Positions 1 through 10,305 of a DNA stretch of 64,000 nt are shown here, one piece after another. How positions within the stretch are numbered: position 1 is the stretch's first letter; every line of letters begins with the position of its first letter. Both the position numbers and the translations under genes were made by a program. The DNA is from Cladochytrium replicatum (Eukaryota > Chytridiomycota > Chytridiomycetes > Cladochytriales > Cladochytriaceae): NCBI GenBank assembly GCA_025526935.1, contig JAHLKD010000143.1, positions 1-64,000 on the forward strand, in the 5' to 3' direction. Under the pieces are notes generated by a model. That model was not told the DNA's origin, ran no database searches, and saw nothing but the letters and a program-made list of their open reading frames with translations.

Positions 1-654
1 CAAAAATTGCCAATAGATTCCCCGTAATTTTCTCGATTTCTTGATCCTCTATAACCCTCCAAAACCGTCCAGTAAATTTTTTCGAATTTCTCAAATCCAG
101 TTCGGCCAAACAGCAGCAATGGCACCGCAGTTCGACTCCAAATGACTCTAAGCACAACAACACCAATCACAGTATCACACACACTCTCTCCAGACACAAA
201 ACAACAACTCCAGACACGAATCCACCTTTGCTCAAACACTCAGCTCTCAATAGAAATAGCCTCAAAGAATTGGATCCCGGGAGGGGCGCACCACTGTTGC
301 GACTGCTGCTCGATGCAATTATGATCTTCAAGCAGGCTGATTTCTGTAGAACTCCCAGTGATTTGTTTGCGTGTATTTGTGTATTCTCACGTTCCTGGTC
401 CTCTCTCTCTCTTCTCTGTTGCACTGCCACCGGCAACATCCACAAATGCAGTGTGATTAAAAATAAAGCGAAGTGAAAAAGAACTTTGCGTGCATAGCAC
501 AATAAAAAACACTCTGTAAATAAAACAAAACACACACTGCAAAGAAAACAACTCAAAGAAAATCCTCATCTCGACTTCCAACGAAAATCCATCACAATTG
601 ACTTGCCTCCATACTCAATCGTCTTCTCTGCAAGACTCTTCCAAAGCCTGACAG

Positions 655-741
655 CTACACCGCATTGGCACACTATTAAAACTTATACCATCGCCCGACC
701 ACTACACCGCATTGGCACATTATTGAAACTTATACCATTGG
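655..741. repeat. Two-copy 47-bp tandem repeat
   Basis: The segment starting CTACACCGCATTGGCACA occurs at 655 and again at 702, differing at a few positions. It is a simple two-unit direct repeat with no gene attached. Confidence 0.8.
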
Positions 742-1159
742 TGGTTGGATGGTGATTCATGTGCCTGAGACAACAGGTAAAATGTGTAGGCCAGCTTAAC
801 TGCTCTTGATCTTCCTCTTACTCGAACACAGTTGCACAAATGATGACTGCACCTGCACCAAACCTGTCACAAAAGAGTGTTTTGTAACGGGTATCAAATT
901 TTGTTATAGATGGGGTTTTTTGGAGAACATCTAATAAGGATCTTCATCGGATCTCAATAGTGCTCCCTCAATTGATTTTGGTTCTGACTTATACTTTCCA
1001 AATTTAATGTGAATAATATGTGTAGCAGATTTGGCCTTTATGCTCCGCTCCATTAATTGGTCTAATGAAAAGAGTTGTGTCACACAGCTCCAGGGACCAG
1101 GGTTCTGGGACATCTGTGGCATGCTTGACCGGAAAGAAAATCTACCTCAAAACCCAACG

Positions 1160-1250
1160 GTGTGGGTAAGGACCTGGAAAGAGCACCAACTGACCACCAA
1201 CATAAATCTGAAAACACATGTCAAAATTTCATAAATGTCTGCGATGCCCA
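1160..1250 (+). repeat. Diverged inverted copy of the 185-bp repeat
   Basis: The sequence around 'AAGGACCTGGAAAGAGCAC', through 'CTGAAAACACAT' to 'CCAGAAAGG', matches the reverse complement of the tandem repeat at 1827-2196 with scattered differences. The family is therefore present in both orientations within about 1 kb. No coding capacity is established. Confidence 0.65.
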
Positions 1251-1826
1251 GAAAGGTAACAAGGCACTAGTCATTGAAAGGTTCCTCACTACACACATCT
1301 GCCAAACGACACCGCACACCTAGCCCCATCACTCCCTGCAAATCCCTTGATGCTGTTGTCGCTCAGAGTAGCACCCCTGCATCACCAACGCGCCAGTTGG
1401 CAAACAGTGCTGTTATATAACTTTTCTTTGCCAGAGGTCAGGTGAGGGCTATCTTGGCTGGCTCTGCTGTCCTCGCATATCTGCCAGCACTGCTCCTTAT
1501 GCAGACTACTCACTGTTCTGGCCACCAAAGCATTTGCAAGTCTGTCCAATTCAGTGTGCATGTTTCACTCAACAAAGAATGTGTTGTACTGATCCAATGA
1601 GTAGAGCCCTTGCTCCCAATCCATCACTCCTCTAGCCTCTGAATCTTGACGTGTCTAGCCAGAGTATTGCAGAACTGGCGGATGTGGAATGTCGTACTCA
1701 TACTAATGGTTGAAAACAAACTTTTGGCATGCCCTGAAAGACAGGGGAGGATTCTGATTTCCATCTTCACGTCACTCCCAAAATTCTTAATTCTAACTCG
1801 TCTTCACAGTAAGCCATACGTTCCTT

Positions 1827-2196
1827 CACGCTTGTGTCCATTGTCAACAGTTGCCTTTCTGGACATCTCAGACATTTTGGAAATTTTGCTATGTGTTTTC
1901 AGATATCTGTGGAGGTCAGTTAGTGCTCTTTCCAGGTCCTTCTCCACACTGTTACGGACATTACGCACAAAAGATCTTAGAAGCCGAAATGCTATGCAAG
2001 AAACCCCACCTCACGCTTGTGTCCATTGTCAACAGTTGCCTTTCTGGACATCTCAGACATTTTGGAAATTTTGCTATGTGTTTCAGATATCTGTGGAGGT
2101 CAGTTAGTGCTCTTTCCAGGTCCTTCTCCACACTGTTACGGACATTACGCACAAAAGATCTTAGAAGCCGAAATGCTATGTAAGAAACCCCACCTC
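1827..2196. repeat. 185-bp tandem duplication
   Basis: Two nearly identical units, 1827-2011 and 2012-2196, each begin CACGCTTGTGTCCATTGTC and end at 'AAACCCCACCT'. One visible difference is a single T in the GTGTTTTCAG/GTGTTTCAG stretch. The near identity implies a recent duplication, whereas the inverted copy at 1160-1250 is older. On the minus strand the unit keeps a frame with 'DLERALTDLHRYLK', which may derive from a transposon protein, but I cannot assign it. Confidence 0.85.
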
Positions 2197-2559
2197 CAAG
2201 CCCAACAGTGAAGTAACCTTCTTCAGTTTCCACTACTTCCATCTTCAATATCCTTTTTTTTGGGCTGCAGTGAGACATTAATACATTTGACTGATATGAG
2301 CTAGCTGATCACACTGACCAAGCTGCTTCCCTAGCGCACGCTCCCCGCCCACGCTAACACATGATATCTTTGTCATCAAGTACTGCTACAGGATAATACC
2401 CCATTATATTTCCCAAGATAGTCTGCCACCACCTGCAGAGGGAAAGCTGTTTCACCAAAGTTGCTCAGGTACTACCCCTCACCTCCACATGGGCCAGTGA
2501 CCTAAGTGAGATTTGACCCTGTCGTCCAAATTGAGAAACCACTCTCAATCCCACTAACC

Positions 2560-2870
2560 CAACTGGCCTCTTCCATCCCCAATACTCTTTCATCCTGCCA
2601 AACCACAATACAATTCATTTTTATTTGCAGATGATTTGGCTTTGTTTGCACTTACTTTGGATGCAATGCAGGTTCTTCTCTCTGGTTGTGAATATTTTGC
2701 CCAAGCTCGTGGGTTTCTTTTGCTCCTTTGAAGTCTGTAATTCTCACAAGAATTCCCATTCCTTCTAATCCGCCTTTGCGTCTTCATGGTCAAACCCTGC
2801 CTGTCAAGCCTTCATTTTGTTATTTGAGTTGCTTTTTCGGAGATACTGGATCTGATGTTTCACTGACGTT
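2560..2870 (+). pseudogene. LINE-type reverse transcriptase fragment (FADD motif)
   Basis: Translation on the plus strand gives 'NSFLFADDLALFAL' (FADD is the catalytic palm motif of non-LTR reverse transcriptases). It then reads 'CEYFAQARGF' and, after a frameshift, 'LKSVILTRIPIPSNPPLRL' followed by 'HGQTLPV'. That order (catalytic ADD, then a hydrophobic stretch, then a short basic segment before a 'YLG'-type motif) is that of LINE palm and thumb regions. The piece is about 300 bp, lacks everything upstream and is out of frame internally, so it is a dead fragment. A related copy lies at 6885-7137. Confidence 0.65.
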
Positions 2871-5045
2871 TTATTTTATAGTGCCCCAGTGAGGCCTTGA
2901 GTTTGTGTTCCACTAACATAATGAATACAAGATAGCAGACAGTGATGCGGATCCTATACCCAACACGTTCTGCAGCATCAGGATGTTCAGCATTTATTAC
3001 ATCAAATGAAGCAGGGGTGTGCAGGTGTTTTCCATAAACACGGAAAATGGAGTGTGCATTGTAGTTTTTGACTAGTAGAGTTGTTGATTGCAAACTCAAC
3101 AAATGATAACAAGTCAGCCCAATCGTCTTGTTTGTGAGAAACAATCAAACAAAGAACTTGTCCAATTGTTTTGTTTTCGTTTTCATCTTGACTATTGGAT
3201 TCAGGATGAAAAGCAGTGCTCTAGGCATGTTTAGTACCAATAAGAAAGCAAGCATCGCGGTCAGATACAATTTTCTTCTGGAATACCATGCAATTTGAAG
3301 ACATGTGTCAGAAATTGCTTAGCAGTATCATTAGCAGTATCTGTTATGCGAGCATGGATACGTGTACCATGTTAGAGAGACGACACATAACAACCAGAAT
3401 AGCGTCGTAGCTATTACTAAGGGGAAGTTGTGTGATCCAATCTAAAGATATGCTAGTCCAGTAGCCACAAGGGACTGGTAAACTTTTCAGAAAGCCGTAA
3501 GGGCGATGATTAGCATCTTGTTACGTTGACATACTTCACAATGACTATGATAATGGCAGATGTCTTGAATAATATTTGGCCAAACTCTTTTGGAGATTAT
3601 GATGGGTTATTAGAGCTGAGGGATGTGCAGAGTACACAGTGTCATGATGTTCTTGAACAATCTCATGAAGGTATAAACGTACATTCTCATAAAAGAGAAA
3701 GCCATTGTCAAAAGTAAAACAATGTAATGATGCTTTTGTTGCAGGGTCAACGATAGTCACATTACCCTTTAAAGCTTCAACAACCTTTTTATAAGTCATT
3801 TTTGATTCATTCGCCAAATTGTTTTTGGCTGGACACCAACTGAAATATCTTTTGAATTGTGTGATAAAATACCAGCAATACTGGTTAATTTTTTTCCAGG
3901 TATCCATTCTGAAAGAAGATCAAATACTAAAATTACGTCAAGCACTTTAGCGTGACCATTGTTCATTTTGTCCAGTTTACTGTCAAGTAAATATAAGAGT
4001 GGTTTTTGATCTGTCTTAAGAATGACGGGGTGACCTTTAAGATAAGGACGAAATGCATTTAGACAGTGTCTCAATGCAAGAAGTTCAATATCATAACCAA
4101 GATAGTTGACTTTGACACCACAAAGTTTTCGCGATTCAAATACAATAGCTCGTAATGTACCATCAACATCTTGTGATATCTATCCACAAAGGGTGTGTTT
4201 AGACCAATCAGTATGTAGATATATAGGACCATTGGAATCAGGAATAATTAATATCTCAGAGGATGTAAAAAAGGTTCTTGACTTCAACAAAAGCATTTTC
4301 AGCTGCGTCAGACCAATCTAGGGTCTGATATTTATGTTTGGCACCAATAAGCAATTCGTTCGTTGAGGGCGGCAACATAATGAGCATACTTCCTAACAAA
4401 ACATTGGATAGTATTGGTTAAGCCAAGGAATGATCTTAATTCTGTAACAGTATATGGAGGAGGTTAATCCTCAATGGATTGAATACGATCCGGGTCGACA
4501 CTGACAGTAACCAACAAAGAGCCCCAGGTACTTTACTTACTCCACGAAAAAATTCACATTTGTTCTCTTTAATACATAGTTTGTTTACTTTGAGCCTATT
4601 CAGTACTAATTGGAGGTGTTTGCAGGAATGTTGGAGTAAATCAAAATATCATCAATATAGACAAGAATAAAATCATCGATATAATTACTGAAAATCTCAT
4701 TCACTAGGCTTTGGAAAGTGCAGGAGCATTCTACAGTCCAAGGGGCATTACAGTCCACTCAAAGTGACTGTATTTAGTGCAAAAAGCAGTTGTGTGAATA
4801 TCCGATTCTTCAACACGAATCAGATGAACACTAGATTGAAGGTCACGCTTGGAAAAGACTTTAGCTTTTTGTGAGCGGCTTACCAATTCTCTTATGTTGG
4901 GGAGAGCAGTCCTATCTTGAACAGTAATTTTATTCAAATTGCGATAATCAATAACAGGACAACGTTTGTTATGTTCGACAAAAAATATAATAGCACCGTA
5001 CGCTGAGATAATCAATTCTTTAATAAGAGTTTTCAAATTCATCAG
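2860..5045 (-). pseudogene. Decayed Ty3/gypsy pol (RT, RNase H, integrase)
   Basis: Read on the minus strand, gypsy pol domains appear in the expected order. Reverse transcriptase is at 5042-4731 ('PVIDYRNLNKITVQD', then 'TEFSHFEWTVMPLGL'-like sequence as 'YSHFEWTVMPLGL'). RNase H is at 4074-3796 ('VILKTDQKPLLYLL', 'EWIPGKKLTSIAGILS'). Integrase follows from about 3700, with an HHCC-like region ('HDTVYSAH'), 'DWITQLPLSNSYDAILVV' and 'STAFHPES'. The frame changes several times and stops interrupt every domain. The catalytic YxDD segment falls in a broken stretch. No flanking LTRs were found, so this is an old relic. Confidence 0.8.
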
Positions 5046-5965
5046 TCAGAAATCAATTGTTATCAGTTCTATTTCCAGATGATTTTACTTTTTGATTCAA
5101 TTTTAGAACAAAGACATGTTGCTTCTGGTGTATAGCACACATCATTTTATGTGTAGACATAAAATATATAGAAGTATTGTGAGCAAGTTTTGAATTCATA
5201 CGTTCATCAGCAGGGAATATGTGCCTTTCACTTTTAAATTCATAGGCTTTCACTTTTAAATTCATAGGTAAGCCTGGGTCCTCTGTGTCGCTCGACTCTA
5301 AAAAAATAATAGAAAATAAATGTTAATGAATGACAGAAAAATGTGATCACTTACTGGTTGAACTGAGAATGAACAAACAACTATGTGACGAGCACAGAAA
5401 TTTCACGAGGCAAAGTTTGCGAAGCGAAGATTCACAAATGTGAAAAATTTGGAAAAATGTGATCACTTACTGATGGAAAAGACGGTGAACACAGCAATCT
5501 GCAGAGCACAGAATTGCACAAGGCAAGATCCGCAAAGCAAGAAAAGGCAACAAAGCCTAGGAAGGAGCTGCAAAAAAATAGCCTGGTACAAAGACAACGC
5601 AGGACCAAACAGTATCAATGATTTGATTGCAATCGACAACATGCTATAGGAGGTGAATGTGCTGTTGAAGCAAAAGAATGGTTTGATGCAAAGATGGTGT
5701 GGTTTGCGGGTTTATATGGGAATCAAGAGGCGGAAGCTGGTGGATGGGAGGAGCAGACACCAAAGAGTTGGTAGAAGGGGGTCAGGGGGCTATCAGAGTC
5801 CGTAAAGGCAGATATGGAGCCACTCCTGACAACCCAGAACAGGGAATAGTGGGAAATGGTTACGTGGAAGCCTGAGGAGGGGGGGGGGGGGGGGGCAGGT
5901 ATGTTGGAATTTTCCATTTATAGTTGGTACCGGGCTACCTTGGGGGGTTTCACACAATGCGACTT
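5046..5965. other. Non-genic stretch with G18 tract
   Basis: No gene is recognised. The stretch includes an uninterrupted run of 18 G at 5879-5896, preceded by GAGGA, which could form a G-quadruplex or be a slippage-prone tract. Open frames crossing it are proline/glycine-biased by the homopolymer and are not credible genes. Confidence 0.6.
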
Positions 5966-5969
5966 CTGT

Positions 5970-6270
5970 GGAAGGGGGATTGTTCAAGTTAAGGAAATAG
6001 AAGCTACATTGTCACTTGTTAAAGGTCTTATTCGCAAAGCACAAGATCGTCAAGCTCAATATTCTAACACCTGTCGACTTGAAAACAATTTCTATAGTCG
6101 AAAAAGTCATCTTATACGTGGACGTAAGTCAACGAAGCTTCTGTACTACAGAAGTGTATTGATCCTTATGAAATCATTGGAAAGATTAATGACAATGCTT
6201 ATAAACTTGAATTTCCAAGAATGCTAAAATTCACCCTGTTGGGAATATTTCGGAATTGGAAGAATATCGC
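5970..6270 (+). pseudogene. Ty3/gypsy integrase C-terminal fragment
   Basis: The plus strand encodes 'LIRKAQDRQAQYSNTCRL' and, after a frameshift, 'DPYEIIGKINDNAYKLEFP'. These match the C-terminal end of gypsy integrases: a basic helix of the 'AQ.RQ..Y' type, then the barrel before the chromodomain, typically 'GPF.I....NAYKLELP'. No start or catalytic core is present. Its orientation is opposite to the relic at 2860-5045, so it comes from another insertion. Confidence 0.65.
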
Positions 6271-6334
6271 CCTCTTTGTTGAATGCTGTGGTGGATCGGT
6301 GAAGTCGGAGTAGGGTATACTCCGTTCTAACGTG

Positions 6335-6450
6335 ATTGAGCAGAGTCGATCCTGAGACTCATACACTCTTCTAAACTACTGTTCCCGTAAGTAAATATGC
6401 TGTGATTACCAAACATTACTTCAATCAGGCAGTAGATACTAACGATGCTG
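6335..6450. repeat. Diverged fragment of LTR family C
   Basis: The segment 'CCTGAGACTCATAC', then 'CTAAACTACTGTTCCC', then 'ACTTCAATCAGGCAG' parallels the junction of the internal region and the right-hand LTR at 49220-49350. The family therefore has at least one remnant in this island. It is too diverged and short to define ends. Confidence 0.6.
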
Positions 6451-6502
6451 AAATGAATTTTCCACCAACAACTATGGGGAGATCTCTCACTACTCAATCT
6501 AT

Positions 6503-6574
6503 TGCTTCCTATGAGAATTGAACTCATGATCTTCGCATTACGAGTGCGACGCCCTGCCACTAAGCCAAGGAAGC
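6503..6574 (-). tRNA. tRNA-Thr (anticodon CGT)
   Basis: On the minus strand a 72-nt cloverleaf can be folded. The acceptor GCTTCCT pairs with AGGAAGC, followed by discriminator A. There is a D arm, the anticodon stem TCGCA/TGCGA around loop CTCGTAA (anticodon CGT, reading ACG, threonine), a short variable region, and the T stem ATGAG/CTCAT around TTCAATT. All stems pair, no intron is present and CCA is not encoded, as is normal for a eukaryotic nuclear tRNA. It lies inside the transposon island, about 50-170 bp from an LTR-C fragment. Confidence 0.85.
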
Positions 6575-6884
6575 AACTGAAATATTTTGTTTGGTGCTTC
6601 TTATTATCCCGCACGCAGTTTCTTCCTTTGGTCGGTCTGTCACCATCTTGTAAAGCATTTTGGGTGTTGTTTTTTTGTTATGCATTGTATGTCAAAATAA
6701 ATAAACAATATTGCTAAGAAAAAAGAGAATCAATTACATATTATTAAGTTGAAAAACAACACTCTACAGCTCACACACAAACTAGAGCTTGCACGGCTCC
6801 CCATGTGCAGTGTATGTTTTACACTTGTGTTCGGATTTTGCACCAGCAGGTGATTGTTGGAAAATAAAATACACACTATGCAGT

Positions 6885-7137
6885 TCCAAAAAAAATTCTC
6901 TCTGTTTGTGAACAGTTTGCCCAAGCTCGTGGTTTTTCTGTTGCTCCTTTGAAGTCTGTAATTCACACAAGAATTCCAATTCCTGCTAATTTGCCTTTGC
7001 TTCTTCATGGTCAAACCCGGTCTGTCAAGCCTTTATTTTGTTATTTGGGATGCCTTTTCGGAGATACTGGTTTCACTGATGCTTTCCCCATCACTTACAA
7101 AAGCGCCTGCAGCTTCTTTTGCTTTGCTTCCCTTTTT
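6885..7137 (+). pseudogene. Second LINE reverse transcriptase fragment
   Basis: This is a diverged copy of the 2660-2870 segment in the same orientation. It encodes 'SVAPLKSVIHTRIPIPANL' and then 'VKPLFCYLGCLFGDTGF', which includes the YLG motif typical of the LINE palm/thumb junction. The open stretch is only about 60 codons and nothing upstream or downstream completes the element. Confidence 0.6.
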
Positions 7138-7369
7138 TAAGGATGTTTGGTTCTCATTCTCTAGTTGTGGTTTGGCATTTGTTTATTCTTTTATTTGAAC
7201 TGCGCTTGAATTTGGTTTATATGTTATTCTTCTCTCTGTTTTTGTTTGCAAACCAGTTTCGGACTTTTATTCACCAAAGCTTGTGCTGATTTCTTCGCCT
7301 TTCATTTCTACTTCAATTGCTGTGGTTTTGCTGTTTTTTAAGTTTCCTGACCTTCAGTTTTGGCTTCAA

Positions 7370-7471
7370 TGTTAAAAACCAAGGGCTTCTCCTGGCAGCG
7401 GTGGGGCGTTTTTAGCTGTACTTTAGCTAGCACAACAGCTCCAGGTCCTGTCTCTTGGCCCAGTACCTGTT
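7370..7471 (-). mobile_element. Older solo LTR-A, left part (interrupted)
   Basis: The sequence starts TGTTAAAAACCAAGGG, which is the reverse complement of the U5 end of LTR-A, and runs to CAGTACCTGTT. The rest of the same LTR resumes at 13946 and ends TTTTTAACA at 14316. The two halves are flanked by TTCAA at 7365-7369 and 14317-14321, which is the 5-bp target duplication of this older minus-oriented solo LTR. It was later split by the composite insertion. Confidence 0.85.
7467..7471. repeat. Target-site duplication CTGTT (left)
   Basis: CTGTT here and at 13946-13950 bracket everything from 7472 to 13945. It is the only 5-bp duplication that fits the composite insert. Confidence 0.8.
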
Positions 7472-7947
7472 TGTTAAAAACTAGCATATCAGACTGTTTG
7501 CTAATGGGTTATCCTTTGGGTTGTCTTTTTTCTCTTTGACCTGAGAGTTTTTTTGTCAATCCCTCTTCATTCTTATTTATGGACTTGTATTTCATGTATT
7601 TATATCCATGTTTGGCAGGTCCTGTGTGGAGTGATCTTGGCATTTAGTGGGGAATGTGGTGTGGCTTGGTCCTTTGAGTTGATGTGACCAATGTCTTTGA
7701 CCACAGGTATGCCCACACGCACTGTTCACTTGAATATAGGAGTTGATGTGACCAATGTCTTTGACCACAGCATTCCCTGGTTGCCTGACCAGCTTGGGTG
7801 TAGTGTACAGCCTGTCGGAGTATTAGGCATATACACACCTGGGAGAACAGGTACTGGGCCAAGAGACGGAACCTGGAGCTGTTGTGCTAGCTACAGTACA
7901 GCTAAAGACGCCCTACCGCTGCCAGGAGAAGCCCTTGGTTTTTAACA
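7472..7947 (+). mobile_element. LTR-A, 5' copy
   Basis: This 476-bp LTR begins TGTTAAAAAC and ends GGTTTTTAACA. It appears identical to the copy at 9350-9825 (same length, same translated frames), implying recent insertion. It carries an internal direct repeat of 'GTTGATGTGACCAATGTC' (around 7679 and 7743). The short open frames inside it are not genes. Confidence 0.9.
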
Positions 7948-7949
7948 GG

Positions 7950-7967
7950 TGGTGGTTTCATCCAGGA
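7950..7967 (+). promoter_or_regulatory. Primer-binding site of element A
   Basis: TGGTGGTTTCATCCAGGA begins two bases after the LTR end. Its complement ends ACC-A-CCA and folds as the last part of a T arm plus acceptor strand. The same 18 bases follow the 5' LTR of element B. The cognate tRNA is not identified here. Confidence 0.75.
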
Positions 7968-9308
7968 ACTATTACCTTCTTGTCTCAGTCGGTGTGGACC
8001 GACACATGGAACTACAGATACGGAGGATTCTCAGGATCGATTCTCACCTCCTACGCGAACGGGTTTTGCTCCTTATGTATCTCGAGCATCCCTGGTGGTT
8101 TCAACCTTCTTTTTGCTCTGGGGACTCTGGCACACTTTTTTGAGAGGAATTCCGACAGACCATCGCTTTCCTCGCTTTCTGATGTTGCTATCTTTGCTCC
8201 TGAGCCTTTTGACCAACTTCACTACCTTTGGTCTGCTCCAGAGGTCTTCGATTTTTGATTTCGCCAATTCTTGTCTGATCGTCGCGAACAGTACCTCAGA
8301 AGAACCGTCTCATCAAGCCGGATTGATTGGTGCCCAGCTCGCGTCATTTGGCGGAGGATTCATGGAGCTACAGCATTTCGAAGCTTTCAGCTTTGATCCG
8401 TCAGTTCTCGCTGGACCACGGCAAGTGCCTATCAAAACCATCGCCTACGCATTGCGAATCGATTCGTGTATTGCTCGCTCGGTTTCGTTGGCTGCCTGCA
8501 GAGTTATGGTGACATGTCCGTATGCATGCATCATGAACTTTGTTTCCTTCAACAACTCCATTGTTTCTTGAGATGGCACCTCCATTGCCTGTGGATGCAT
8601 CGCGCGCAACGCGGATACATGAAGTTTGCGGGACTTTTCTGGGCTTGGAGATTGGGGTCTACTTCACGTTGACGAGTTTCCATCAAATTCGGGCATGTGG
8701 CGCAGCACGTGACGCGTTTTGTTTCCCACGGTTGTCTTCACATAGACATCACCTTGGTTTCTGGACACAGCATACCATGAAGAGGTTTCCTTTCGATCTG
8801 TTACAGACCAACATGTGTCAACGGCTTTTGAAGAAACCACCTGCGCCAGTTGAATCTGGATTTTTTGTGTTATATACCCCTATCGTAGCTGGTGTTGCTA
8901 GTGCACAAGCTTCCACTCTTTTGTCTTTGGGTTTTGTCATGGAGGATCCCTGATTTTTGCATTCATCAGCTTGCACTCTCAGTTCCTTGACACTTACCAT
9001 TAGAACGTTGCTAGTTAGTCTCGTTCACCGCTTCTGCACTTGCATTGTTGTTTAGCTTTGCACCTGCGCTTTTGCTTGCGATTCCACCACACTGGGGTTT
9101 CGTATGTTATGGGCCCATTGTGGTCTACCTTGATCTTTGATCTAGAATGCCTGAAATGGTACGAGCAGAGTACTCTATCCCTTTGGTCCTTTCTAAATTT
9201 CGAAGTCAGTCATATTGGATTGGGGGTTGTGTAAGTTTAGTTGTGAACTCCACACACATTCCTTCTGTTTCTCTATCGTATGTTTTCTTTTTTGTCTTTT
9301 TTGACGAG

Positions 9309-9333
9309 CGATACACGGTGACCCAGTGTATCG
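9309..9333 (+). promoter_or_regulatory. Hairpin with GGTGACCCA loop, element A
   Basis: CGATACAC pairs perfectly with GTGTATCG around the 9-nt loop GGTGACCCA, immediately before the polypurine tract and 3' LTR. Element B has the same loop on a different 9-bp stem at the equivalent place. Confidence 0.75.
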
Positions 9334-9349
9334 TCTTCGAGGCGGCATC

Positions 9350-9825
9350 TGTTAAAAACTAGCATATCAGACTGTTTGCTAATGGGTTATCCTTTGGGTT
9401 GTCTTTTTTCTCTTTGACCTGAGAGTTTTTTTGTCAATCCCTCTTCATTCTTATTTATGGACTTGTATTTCATGTATTTATATCCATGTTTGGCAGGTCC
9501 TGTGTGGAGTGATCTTGGCATTTAGTGGGGAATGTGGTGTGGCTTGGTCCTTTGAGTTGATGTGACCAATGTCTTTGACCACAGGTATGCCCACACGCAC
9601 TGTTCACTTGAATATAGGAGTTGATGTGACCAATGTCTTTGACCACAGCATTCCCTGGTTGCCTGACCAGCTTGGGTGTAGTGTACAGCCTGTCGGAGTA
9701 TTAGGCATATACACACCTGGGAGAACAGGTACTGGGCCAAGAGACGGAACCTGGAGCTGTTGTGCTAGCTACAGTACAGCTAAAGACGCCCTACCGCTGC
9801 CAGGAGAAGCCCTTGGTTTTTAACA
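9350..9825 (+). mobile_element. LTR-A, 3' copy
   Basis: This 476-bp LTR is a direct repeat of 7472-7947 with no difference noticed. It is followed after 10 bases (GGGTTTAACA) by element B in the opposite orientation. Confidence 0.9.
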
Positions 9826-9835
9826 GGGTTTAACA

Positions 9836-10290
9836 GGCTTCTCCTGGCAGCGGTAGGGCGTGTTTAGCTGTACTTTAGCTAGCACAACAGCTCCAGGTTC
9901 CGTCTCTTGGCCCAGTTGAATATGGGGTGATGATAAAGCAAATTCCCTTGTTGCACACAAGCACTCTGTGGCTAATACAAATCAAGGCTGGGATTGCTAA
10001 CCAGGAAGACTGTGGTGTGTGAGTGTTTGGTTTGTTCCACTGTCTCCTTTATTTATACCTGTGGTGTGTGAGTGTTTGGTTTGTTCCACTGTCTCAAGGA
10101 ACCAGCCACCCTCACACCGCAATAAATATTCCCACACAGAAGAATATTCAACAATTACAATAAAGAAAATAAACAGCATGACTGCCCAAAACATAAATCG
10201 AGCAATAGCATAAAAACTTCTCAAGCCCAAGAGAAAAGCCTATTGCACAAAACAATGGGTAAGCCCTCCAAGGGTACACAGAATTTAACA
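9836..10290 (-). mobile_element. LTR-B, 3' copy, missing 14 terminal bases
   Basis: This copy matches 13491-13945 over 455 bp with no difference noticed. The first 14 bases (TGTTAAAAACCAAG, the U5 end) are replaced by the junction with LTR-A. The LTR contains a 37-bp direct repeat ('CTGTGGTGTGTGAGTGTTTG' and onward). Its U5 end is shared with LTR-A, but the rest differs. Confidence 0.85.
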
Positions 10291-10305
10291 GGTGCCCCCT
10301 CGAAG

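Larger units (their letters stand above)
1..1640. other. Non-genic AT-rich stretch
   Basis: I recognise no gene here. The open frames are short, overlap on both strands and resemble no family I know. The stretch contains the 47-bp tandem repeat and one diverged inverted copy of the 185-bp repeat, both listed separately. Its position at the edge of a transposon island suggests it is old mobile-element sequence, but nothing seen proves that. Confidence 0.5.
7948..9349 (+). mobile_element. Internal region of non-autonomous LTR element A
   Basis: This 1.4-kb region lies between identical LTRs. It starts GG and then a primer-binding site at 7950-7967 (TGGTGGTTTCATCCAGGA), whose complement has the form of a tRNA 3' end including CCA. 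It ends with a purine-rich tract TCTTCGAGGCGGCATC. No gag or pol domain is recognised; the open frames are short and overlap. It therefore looks like a non-autonomous element that would need enzymes in trans. Confidence 0.8.

Noticed and set aside
6730-7014. Minus-strand frames over the second LINE fragment
   Set aside because: The plus strand carries reverse-transcriptase motifs; the minus frames are shadows.
7644-7945. Open frames inside LTR-A (also 9522-9823)
   Set aside because: They are identical in both LTR copies and lie within the LTR body without any protein signature, so they reflect LTR sequence, not genes.
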